A DNA stretch of 33,154 bases from Clostridia bacterium (GTDB taxonomy: Bacteria > Bacillota > Clostridia > Oscillospirales > CAG-382), in contig JAFYUZ010000060.1 of NCBI GenBank assembly GCA_017549365.1, positions 1 to 33,154 on the forward strand, given 5' to 3'. Shown piece by piece: positions 14,854-23,500 of the stretch. Each line of letters opens with the position of its first letter. The first letter of the stretch is position 1. The notes beneath the pieces are model-generated. The model did not search any database and was not told the origin of the DNA. It saw only the letters and a list, made by a program, of their open reading frames with translations. The translations under genes and the position numbers were made by a program.

Positions 14854-16648
14854 CAAGATGAAAAAAGGAACGACCGAAGAAAAAAGATCGAGAAAAGGCG
14901 TTTTTTTGCGTCTTTGCGGTTACGTTCTTAAATATTGGTACCTTTTTGTTCCTGCCATAATCTTTACCCTTTTTTCAAACCAGCTGTCTCTTATGGGACC
15001 GAAATATTCGGGTGATGCCATAGATGCCCTGGCAGGCGAAAGCGTGAATTTTGCCGTTGTAAAAGAAAACGTTTTCAAAATGCTTGCTTGCTATCTTGTG
15101 GCGGCTCTGCTTTCGTATATTCTTTCGGTCATCATGATAAATATGAGCCAGAGAATAGTGTATACCATGCGCAAGCAGGTTTTTGAAAAGCTTACAAGCC
15201 TGCCTGTCGGCTATTTTGATACTCACCAGACGGGCGAGATAATCAGCCACATATCCTACGATATCGATACGATAAACAGCACCCTTTCCCACGATCTCGT
15301 GCAGATAATGACGAGTATTTATACAGTCATAGGCTCGCTTATTTTTATGTGGAATATATCAAAACCGCTGATGCTTGTTTTTGTCATAACCGTTCCTGCG
15401 GCGATAATTTTCACCCGTTACCGTTCAAAGCTTGTTCGTCCGCTTTTTTCCACCCGATCACGAAAGCTCGGCGAGCTCAACGGATATGCCGAAGAAATGC
15501 TGACGGGTTGCCGTACGATACAGGCGTATAACAGAGAAAGCACCATCAGCGGACGTTTCAATCTGCGCAACAAAGATTCCATGGACGCATATTACAAAGC
15601 GGATTATCACGGCGTGATCACGGGACCTGCTGTCAATTTCATCAACAATCTTTCGATATCCCTCATCATGATCGTCGGTGGAATACTTTATATGTTTTCA
15701 CAGAACGAGCTGGTCAAAGAGGGGACTCTGTTTTTCATAACTCTTGGCGGAATTGCAAAATTTGTGCAGTATTCGCGAAAATTTGCAGGACCGATAAACG
15801 AGTTCGCAAATATCATAACCGAGCTTCAATCTGCCTTTTCTGCGGCAGAGCGAGTTTTTGGCGTTATAGACGAAGCACCCGAACCGCTTGATAAGAGCGA
15901 TGCAGTAACACTTTCTGACGTTCGCGGCAGGGTAGAGCTTTCAAACGTTACCTTTGGCTACACCCCCGAAAAGATGATACTTAAAAATATATCCTTCGTG
16001 GCAGAGTCGGGCAAAACAGTTGCTATCGTCGGACCCACGGGAGCGGGCAAAACCACCGTAATCAATCTTCTGATGCGTTTTTATGACATAAACGACGGAA
16101 GCATCACGGTGGATGGAACAGATTGCCTTGACATAACCCGTGCATCTCTTCGCAAGGCATATACCATGGTGCTTCAGGACACCTGGCTTTTCAAGGGAAC
16201 GATTTTTGAAAACATCGCCTACGGCAGAGAAAACGCCACTCTCGAAGAGGTTAAAGAGGCGGCAAAGACGGCAAAGATCGACGGATTTATCGAATCCTTA
16301 CCCGACGGGTACGACACGGTGCTCACCGACGACGGTGTTAATATCTCAAAAGGCCAGCGCCAGCTCATCACCATTGCCCGCGCCATGATCTCGGGCTCTT
16401 CCATGCTTATTCTTGACGAGGCAACGTCAAACGTCGATTCGAGAACCGAAATGAAGATCCAGCAGGCAATGAACAGACTGATGGAAGGCCGCACCTGCTT
16501 TGTCATTGCCCATCGACTTTCTACCATAAAGAATGCCGATAACATCCTTGTTGTCCGCAACGGCGTTATCACCGAATCGGGTAACCACGACGAGCTTTTG
16601 AAAAAGGGCGGATTTTACAGCTCGCTTTACAATTCGCAGTATGAATAA
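14846..16648 (+). CDS. ABC exporter subunit B (TMD-NBD), catalytic half
   Basis: The chosen start is TTG 14846, 8 bases after GGGAGG (14832-14837), overlapping subunit A's end by 8 bases; ATG 14858 is too far from the ribosome binding site and ATG 14789 lies deep inside subunit A. The length is 600 aa. Six membrane spans (about residues 25-305) precede the NBD: Walker A 'GPTGAGKTT', Q-loop 'MVLQDTWLFKGTIFENI', Walker B 'MLILDEATSNVD' with the catalytic Glu, and switch 'VIAHRLSTI'. The signature is 'ISKGQRQL' instead of LSGGQ. So this subunit contributes the intact Walker sites while subunit A contributes the intact signature, as in BmrCD- or TM287/288-type heterodimers. The pair is likely a multidrug or lipid/peptide exporter in the plasma membrane. 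No terminator is evident before the next promoter. Confidence 0.95.
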   Translation: MTDKMKKGTTEEKRSRKGVFLRLCGYVLKYWYLFVPAIIFTLFSNQLSLMGPKYSGDAIDALAGESVNFAVVKENVFKMLACYLVAALLSYILSVIMINMSQRIVYTMRKQVFEKLTSLPVGYFDTHQTGEIISHISYDIDTINSTLSHDLVQIMTSIYTVIGSLIFMWNISKPLMLVFVITVPAAIIFTRYRSKLVRPLFSTRSRKLGELNGYAEEMLTGCRTIQAYNRESTISGRFNLRNKDSMDAYYKADYHGVITGPAVNFINNLSISLIMIVGGILYMFSQNELVKEGTLFFITLGGIAKFVQYSRKFAGPINEFANIITELQSAFSAAERVFGVIDEAPEPLDKSDAVTLSDVRGRVELSNVTFGYTPEKMILKNISFVAESGKTVAIVGPTGAGKTTVINLLMRFYDINDGSITVDGTDCLDITRASLRKAYTMVLQDTWLFKGTIFENIAYGRENATLEEVKEAAKTAKIDGFIESLPDGYDTVLTDDGVNISKGQRQLITIARAMISGSSMLILDEATSNVDSRTEMKIQQAMNRLMEGRTCFVIAHRLSTIKNADNILVVRNGVITESGNHDELLKKGGFYSSLYNSQYE

Positions 16649-16670
16649 ACACATCTTTTAAACTGATCGA

Positions 16671-16699
16671 TTGACTTTCAGATCCGTTTGTGATATACT
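16671..16699 (+). promoter_or_regulatory. Sigma-A promoter of the lipoprotein gene
   Basis: TTGACT (16671-16676), 17 nt, TATACT (16694-16699), located 22 bases after the ABC operon. Confidence 0.82.
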
Positions 16700-16727
16700 G
16701 AAATAAAAACACAAAGGAGATAAAACA

Positions 16728-17345
16728 ATGAAAAAAATATGTCTTTTCCTCGCAATAATCATGCTTGCTCTGCCTTTTGCAGGTTGTTCGGCAAAAAAGG
16801 CGGATCTTTACAAAGAAGGTATTTCGGTAACGACCGTGATGCAAGAAATGGTAAACAGTGAAGAATATGCCGACATGATGGGAGTTCCCAATTTGCTTGA
16901 GGATGTAACAGAAAAAGTAAAAGAACTTGATTTTTCAAAACCCGAGTATGTATACGAGCTTTCAATTCCTTTAGCAGAGGAGCTTGTGAAAAATATGGGC
17001 ATTGCCGACACCTATGGCTGGGACAACATCCCCGAAACCATAAAAACTCAGATCAAAAACCGTGTTGGTTTTGCAACGGTTGCCAATATGATAAACGCGA
17101 CCCAGGGCAGTGAATGCGTTGCTTTCTGCTCGTTGTACAGCGCCGTGATTAAGGACGACGCCATTTCGGTGAAGGAGCCTGTTACCTACCTTTACGTTTT
17201 TGATGCAAGTATCGCCGTTGCCGTAACCTTTACAAACGGTTCGGCACAGGGCAATTTTATCTTCTCAAAGGATCTTTACGCCACCACCGAGCTTGAATAC
17301 ATCTTTGATCCCTTTGGCATAAGCTTTACTGAAATAAAAGCATAA
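16728..17345 (+). CDS. Predicted lipoprotein of unknown function (205 aa)
   Basis: The ATG follows AAAGGAGATAAAACA. Residues 1-20 are a lipoprotein signal with lipobox 'LPFAGC' (Cys 20), so the protein should sit on the outer face of the membrane. The mature part is mixed alpha/beta and rather acidic. I recognise no domain. A helix-rich first half ('VTTVMQEMVNSEEYADMMG') is followed by a beta-rich second half ('PVTYLYVFDASIAVAVTF', 'NFIFSKDLYATTELEYIFD'). It is monocistronic, with its own promoter and terminator, so no functional partner can be inferred. Confidence 0.85.
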   Translation: MKKICLFLAIIMLALPFAGCSAKKADLYKEGISVTTVMQEMVNSEEYADMMGVPNLLEDVTEKVKELDFSKPEYVYELSIPLAEELVKNMGIADTYGWDNIPETIKTQIKNRVGFATVANMINATQGSECVAFCSLYSAVIKDDAISVKEPVTYLYVFDASIAVAVTFTNGSAQGNFIFSKDLYATTELEYIFDPFGISFTEIKA

Positions 17346-17358
17346 CCAAAAAAGTTTT

Positions 17359-17396
17359 TCCCTGCCTCCGCAAAAAAGCGGAAGCAGGGATTTTTT
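17359..17396 (+). terminator. Terminator of the lipoprotein gene
   Basis: TCCCTGCCTCCGC pairs with GCGGAAGCAGGGA (one C-A mismatch) around AAAAAA, followed by TTTTTT. Confidence 0.93.
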
Positions 17397-17459
17397 GTCT
17401 TATTGTATAAATGAACCCGAAAGAAACTTTAAATTTTTATATAAATATCAAAAAAACTG

Positions 17460-17488
17460 TTCCATTTTCGATATTGTTATGGTATAAT
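17460..17488 (+). promoter_or_regulatory. Extended -10 promoter of the SLH/beta-helix gene
   Basis: TGGTATAAT gives a TGn extended -10 (hexamer 17483-17488). The -35 at the right distance, TTCCAT, is poor. The leader to ATG 17553 is about 58 nt and ends in AGAAAGGA. Confidence 0.65.
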
Positions 17489-17552
17489 GAAAAAGTATCT
17501 GTATAAGGCGTATTTTGCCTTTGAATAGAACAGAAAGAAAGGAAAAACAAAG

Positions 17553-20480
17553 ATGAAAAAATTACTTTCCATCCTTCTTGCTCTTTGTCTTGGAGCTTCC
17601 TGCGTCCCCGCGGTTCTTGCGGCGGAAAAGGTTGTCCATCCCCTTGACACCTTTGGCGAGCAGAAGGTTCCCGCATCAAACATTTCCGCCTTTGAAGGCG
17701 ACTATGACGGCTATGTAAAGTCTATGGACGTTTTCGATGGCAGAAGCTCCCATGTGCTCAAGCGCACAGGTGCAGATGCCACCAAAAATGGATTTTGTTA
17801 TTATCGTTGGGGCACTCTGCTCGACGACATCGGCGAGCCCATTCCTCTTTCGGGCGCAAAATACATTGTTGTTGACTACTACTACAAGTCGGACGATGCC
17901 GAGCCCGCTCTCAACGGTCATCAGATGACCTGGACACAGGTAAATATTTGCGGTGACAAGGACATAACCTCGGGCGTCAGCTTTGGCGTTTCTGTCAAAT
18001 CCCGCAACGGCATGGTTGCAAACAAGTGGGATCAGATGGTATTCCCTCTCGGCGAAGCTTCTGCGGAACAGAGAGCAAAGCTCACCGATGATATCTACTA
18101 CCTCCGTCAGATCAAGCTTTATCCTTTGCTTGGCGATGCAAACATGGGCAAAACCGACGTGCTTTACATCTCTGATGTTTCTGTACAGAGCTGGGACCCC
18201 GCAGTCGGCAATATCATCCTTGACAGAAAGGCAAACTTTCTTTCGGGCGATGAAGGTTCTGCTCCTCTCACAGTTGTAAACACCAAGGACCTCGATTATT
18301 ACACCATCCCCGAATTTACAGGCACTGCTCCCGAAAATATGGAGTTCCTTACATGGAAATCCACCTTTGATAACAAGACCTATACCCCCGGCAAATCGGT
18401 TCAGATGCGCGCAGGTCAGGACGTCAACTACGTTCCCGTGTACAACTACGTCTTTGATTTTGCGTCTCTTGAAACCGCATATATCAACGGCTATCCCGAC
18501 GGCACATTCCTTCCGCAGAACAACGTAACACGTGCCGAAGCCTGCAAGATCATTGCTTCTCTCGTCAACCCCACAGGCAAGGATATGGGCACAACATCCT
18601 TTGCGGACGTGGCGGCGGACGCGTGGTATTACAACGCCGTAACCACCCTTGAAAGCCTCGGTGCGCTTTCTATATGGAACGGAAATTTTGAACCCAACAC
18701 ATACATCACCCGTGGTGAATTTGTAGAGATCATCTATGCCATTGCCGACAAAAACTACGGCAGCGTAAGACTTTCTCTTATCACCGACATCACCACCAAG
18801 GACAGATGCTTTGACGCCGTTATGTACGCCGTTTCCAACTGCATCGTTACAGGCTACGAAGACGGCACCTTCCTTTCGGAAAACAATATTACCCGTGCCG
18901 AAACCGTAACTGTTATCAACCGCCTTATCGGCAGAGTTTCGAATGGAGAAGGTGCAAGCAAGTTCTCGGATATCGAAGGCCACTGGGCAAAGGGACAGAT
19001 CATTGCTTCTTCTTCCGCCAAGGCAGAGGGCGCATGGACTGTTGATGCTACCGAAAAGAAATACGTTCTCGAAGGCACAAATGCAGGCGAATACATCAAG
19101 GCGCTTCACACCCAGGCAAAGGGACTTACGGGCGATGCGGTGCGTGATGGCGTTGACGTTATAGCCGAACAGATGAAAAAGGATATACTCGGCACAAAGA
19201 ACACCGCGGATATCTACGGTCATCTTATGAGCGGCAACACATATTACATTTCCGAAAAGAACGGAAACGATGAAAACAACGGCAAATCCCCCGACAAGCC
19301 TCTGAAGACCCTTGCAGCTCTCGAAAAGAAGCTCAGATTCCCCAAGAAGGGCACAGCCATTCTCTTTGAGCGCGGCGGTGTTTACCGCGGCACGGTAAAT
19401 ATGCTTCAGAGCTGTATCTACGGCTCGTACGGCGAAGGCGAAAAGCCTATTATCACCTCGTCTCCCAAAAACTTTGCAGATCCCGCTCTTTGGAAACAAA
19501 CAGATGCACCCAATGTATACGAGCTTGTGGACAAGCTTGCAAACGTTGGTGTAATGGCGTTTGACCACGATTTTAAAGACCACGGAAACTACGACGCTCT
19601 CTACGGTATCCCCAGATACTACGGCAAGCACGTTTCGGGATATGCAAATCTTGCAAAAGACCTCGAATTTTATCCCACCGACGACACACTTTATCTCTAC
19701 TGTGAAGGCGGCAACCCCGGCGAAAGATTCAAGTCGATCGAGATCGGCCCCAAGGTTACAACCTTCCACGGCTCGGGCGTGGACGTTGTTGTTGATAACA
19801 TCAACGTAAGATTTACAGGTGCTCACGGCATCAACGTTAACTATGCCGGCAACTTCACTGTAACAAACTGTGAATTTGCATGGATCGGCGGCTCGCAGAT
19901 GGGCGCGTACAATAGCGGAAGCGGTGCATACGGAAACGCTGTTCAGCTTTATGGCAGCTGCGACGGATATTACGTCAAAAACAACTGGATGTATCAGATC
20001 TATGATACCCCCGTTACCCACCAGGGTGTTGACTATACCATGAACAACATAGAGTATTCGGGCAACCTTATGGAATATACCCACTGGGGAATCGAATGCT
20101 GGATCTCGAAGAGCACAAAGTCCCCCGAAACAAACAACTATCTTGCAAAAGACAACGTTATCCGTAACTGCGGATACGGCTGGGGCACCATTGTTGCCAA
20201 CCGTGCAAGCTCGGCTCGTCTTTATTCGTTCACAACACTTGATGCCAAAAACAGCAACCTGAAGTGCGAAAACAACATCCTCGACCGCTCTGCCGGCTAT
20301 CTTATCGACGTCGACAGCCGTTCGAAGGAAGTATTTGACGCTAACATCTACATTCAGTACGAAAACAACCGTATCGGTACTCTTAAAGGAAAGTCTTCCG
20401 ATGCCAAGAGTGATGCGGCAGAATTCGTGTTTAAAAATCTTAAAGACGGAAACCTCGTTTTCGTGCTTGTAACAAAATAA
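17553..20480 (+). CDS. Surface protein: SLH anchor plus right-handed beta-helix (975 aa)
   Basis: A Sec signal peptide ends near 'VLAAEK' (residue 24). Residues 28-225 resemble a jelly-roll carbohydrate-binding domain. Residues 235-300 are InlB-repeat-like ('YTIPEFTGTAPENMEFLTW'). Three SLH repeats follow at about 305-480, with 'YINGYPDGTFLPQNNVTRAE' and 'VTGYEDGTFLSENNITRAE' the clearest; these bind secondary cell-wall polymer and hold the protein on the cell surface. After a linker 'EYIKALHTQAKGLTGDAV' (about 513-560) comes a parallel beta-helix opening 'YYISEKNGNDENNG' with 'LFERGGVYRG' and, later, 'NNINVRFTGAHGINVNYAG', 'VTNCEFAWIGG' and 'CDGYYVKNNWMYQI'. This resembles polysaccharide lyases or glycan hydrolases, but I cannot assign catalytic residues or substrate. 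The C-terminal half is closely related to the middle of the minus-strand protein at 24741-28547. Confidence 0.88.
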   Translation: MKKLLSILLALCLGASCVPAVLAAEKVVHPLDTFGEQKVPASNISAFEGDYDGYVKSMDVFDGRSSHVLKRTGADATKNGFCYYRWGTLLDDIGEPIPLSGAKYIVVDYYYKSDDAEPALNGHQMTWTQVNICGDKDITSGVSFGVSVKSRNGMVANKWDQMVFPLGEASAEQRAKLTDDIYYLRQIKLYPLLGDANMGKTDVLYISDVSVQSWDPAVGNIILDRKANFLSGDEGSAPLTVVNTKDLDYYTIPEFTGTAPENMEFLTWKSTFDNKTYTPGKSVQMRAGQDVNYVPVYNYVFDFASLETAYINGYPDGTFLPQNNVTRAEACKIIASLVNPTGKDMGTTSFADVAADAWYYNAVTTLESLGALSIWNGNFEPNTYITRGEFVEIIYAIADKNYGSVRLSLITDITTKDRCFDAVMYAVSNCIVTGYEDGTFLSENNITRAETVTVINRLIGRVSNGEGASKFSDIEGHWAKGQIIASSSAKAEGAWTVDATEKKYVLEGTNAGEYIKALHTQAKGLTGDAVRDGVDVIAEQMKKDILGTKNTADIYGHLMSGNTYYISEKNGNDENNGKSPDKPLKTLAALEKKLRFPKKGTAILFERGGVYRGTVNMLQSCIYGSYGEGEKPIITSSPKNFADPALWKQTDAPNVYELVDKLANVGVMAFDHDFKDHGNYDALYGIPRYYGKHVSGYANLAKDLEFYPTDDTLYLYCEGGNPGERFKSIEIGPKVTTFHGSGVDVVVDNINVRFTGAHGINVNYAGNFTVTNCEFAWIGGSQMGAYNSGSGAYGNAVQLYGSCDGYYVKNNWMYQIYDTPVTHQGVDYTMNNIEYSGNLMEYTHWGIECWISKSTKSPETNNYLAKDNVIRNCGYGWGTIVANRASSARLYSFTTLDAKNSNLKCENNILDRSAGYLIDVDSRSKEVFDANIYIQYENNRIGTLKGKSSDAKSDAAEFVFKNLKDGNLVFVLVTK

Positions 20481-20488
20481 TATTTCTG

Positions 20489-20526
20489 AGTAAGGCACGC
20501 GGGTTTTTCTGATGTGCCTTACTTTA
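20489..20526 (+). terminator. Weak terminator or intercistronic hairpin
   Basis: AGTAAGGCAC (20489-20498) and GTGCCTTACT (20514-20523) form a perfect 10-bp stem with a 15-nt loop and only a short T-run. It may terminate partially between the SLH gene and the phosphoesterase; no promoter is visible for the latter, so the two may be co-transcribed. Confidence 0.6.
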
Positions 20527-20551
20527 TAAAAACAAGGAGTAAAGCGAATAA

Positions 20552-23500
20552 ATGAAAAAAGCTTTTTCTAAAATTTTAAGTTTCATTCTTTGTCTGTGCA
20601 TGATAGTTTCGGTATGCACATTCAATGTTTTTGCGGCAGAAGAAACTGAAATTTCCGCAAAATATTATGTAAAGTGGCATTGCAATGGCATGGGCACATC
20701 TCCCGAATCTCCCGTTTCAACTGTTGCCGATGCCATAGCACTTATCAACGCCAAAGGTTACGGCGCAGGGGACACTGTTGAGATCTACGTAATGAACGAC
20801 GACAGTCTCACGTCTGATATGACCTCGGGCAAAGATCATACAGAGCCCTGGTGGTATGATGCCGACGGCAATTACCTCGGCGGAAAGCCGATCGTAAAGG
20901 GCGGTGACATTGTGGGCAGACAGACTGCGTGGGCACAAAAAGGTGCATCTGCAGGTGACCACGCCGCAACCATCGTGGTAAAGGGTTACACCGACGATGC
21001 AAAGCTTTTTCAATCTGAGATCGTCGGTCTTAACACCACCATAACCTTGGGCGGTCCCACTGTCTTCGAGGACATCACCCTTGTTGTTACAAGACACGTT
21101 GACCGCGAAATATATGCCAACGGTCACGACGTCACATTTAACAACGTTTCGTTTATGTATCAGGTTGCCGACAACTCTGTCGGAAACAAAAGCTACAACG
21201 GTATAACAAACGGACATTTTCGTTTCAGTCCTTCTGCATCCGATACAAAGGCAAAGAGCGGCCTTACGGCGGTCTTCAACACCGCAATTCCCGCAGAGTC
21301 CGATCCGAGATACGGCCTTGTTGTCACAGCAACAAAAGCGGCAAGCTTTACGGGCCACGTAAAGTATTATCTCAACGGCGCATCCGAAAACGGCTCTCTC
21401 AGCTGGGGTCAGGCGGCGTCTGCCTTTGAAGACGGTCTTTCGCTTGTCGTGAACAACGGCAGCTACGTCAATAAGATAAAGGGCTCTGAAATTGCAAAGA
21501 TCAACGGCGGTCTTCAGATAGTTTCCAACAACGGCGCAAACTATACCGCCATCCCCGAAGAGCTTGTTTCTGCCGACGGCATCTGGTATATGGATTCCAA
21601 AGATACAACAGGAAGCGGACTTGACGTTACCGACACGAAGGGCACATTTTCCGTTGTCGGCACAAAGACCGCGTGGGCGGTGAACGAAGGCGGAACCACT
21701 TATGCATCCATCGACGGATTCCTCACTGTCCCTGCGGGAAGATACACCGTCACCTATTCGGAAGATATGCCGAAGGTTGGCACCCTTTACCTTGACGGAG
21801 AAAAATATTGCGAATATATCGCGGGAAGCGCCGTGACACTTCCCGTGCTCCCCATGATCCCCGGAAAGACTTTTGTGGGTTGGGGATACGAAGGCGATCT
21901 TTACAGCGGTGTTTATCAGACTGCCGCAGGTCAGCTCACAGTTTCGCTCACCTCGCAGTATGACGTCAACGCCGACACGTTCATTTATTACGTTGACAGC
22001 GCAAAGGGAAGCGACGAAAACGACGGCACCTCTGCCGACAAAGCTCTTGCAACCATAAACGCCGCCATTGCAAAGGCAGACATGCGTGAGGAAAGCAACA
22101 AGCTCGTAGTTGTCATAGGCACTTACGAGATTCCCAAGGGCAACGTCGAAGTAAGAAATTTTGCAAAGCACGAAAATCTTGTCACCATTGTTGGCGACGG
22201 AAGCGACAACAGTGTTATCCGCAAGCTCGACACCATCACCACAAACGGCCCCACAGAGTTCAGCAATATCAGATTTGTAAACGCAGTAAATTCAAAGCAG
22301 ATAGACACGGCAGGTTTTAAGCTTATTATCGGCGAAAACGTTGCTTTTGAGCGCGAAGGCAGTTTTGAAGCAAAGTTCGGTCTTCATTCGGGCGCAATGA
22401 ACTCGTCCAATGGCGTAAGAGAAAACGTGGTCATCAATTCCGACGTCGGAACGATTTACGCAGGAACATATTACAACACCGTGCCCAGATCCTTCCCCGG
22501 CGGAGATTACGAGATCAACGCCGAAGTTACTCTGTTCAGTGTTTCTGCCGACGGATGGTCAAATGCGGCAAACAATCAGTACTACAATCTCCCGTCTGTG
22601 TATGACGGCGTTGTAAATATCTACCTCAACGAAGGCGGACTTATCAATACTCTCGGCGGAGCGCAAGCGCGTGCCACATACAACGAAAAAACAGGTATCA
22701 ACCTGTTTATGAACGGCGGAAAAGTTTCTGCCTGCGCCGAATTTGTGCTTCCCTATGTATGGAAGATAAATACCGAAAACTTCACCGAAACCGATTATCT
22801 CACCGCCAACACCACTGCAGGCATCTTCAATGTTGTCGGAGGAAAAACCGCCCTTGCCACAGAAAAGGCGGGCTACCAGTACGTTTCGGCAGACGGAATT
22901 CTGTATCTTCCCGAATCTGGCGAATATACCATCGAATTTGTCGACAAGGTGTATTATACCAACAGCGGCACGAGAATAGATTTCTACACCGACATGCCCC
23001 TTGATCTTTCGTCTGTTTCGCACGCAAAGGTTGGTGGAAAGACTTTTATCGGTTGGACATACGAGGATGGAAGCATCCCCGAAAGCGGCGAGTTTAAAGA
23101 CGGCGACGTTCTTGTGGCAAACTATGCCGAAATAGACCTTGACACCGAATTTTATATCGAAGGCGCCCAGATCAGAACCGGAGGTTCTGTGGGTCTGCGC
23201 TTTATGATAAAAAAGAAAGATTCTGTTGATGCAAAGCTTCCGAGCGTCGAAAGCTTTGGTTCTGCCGTCATTCCTTCGTCGGTGCTTTATGATTATCCCG
23301 ATCTCACAGAGCATCAGCTCGAGCTTGACACAGTATACGATTACAACGGCGCAAAGTTCTCGTCTGCCGAGGTGGAGGCGGTAAAGATTTACGAAAAGAC
23401 AAGCGATGCCGTGCGTTACACCGTAGTTATCGCTAACATGGCAGAAGAATACTACGACCGTATGTACACAGTACGCGGATACGTAAGATTCAAGGACTAC

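Noticed and set aside
17676..20498. A 940-codon open frame on the minus strand covering almost the whole SLH/beta-helix gene
   Set aside because: It is in codon register with the sense gene, so it stays open simply because TTA, CTA and TCA codons are avoided there. It lacks a ribosome binding site and gives a protein of low-complexity Val/Cys-rich character. The same explains long antisense frames at 1178-2419, 3896-4828, 5229-6260, 7800-8708, 20717-22171, 22559-24196 and, on the plus strand, 24720-26555.
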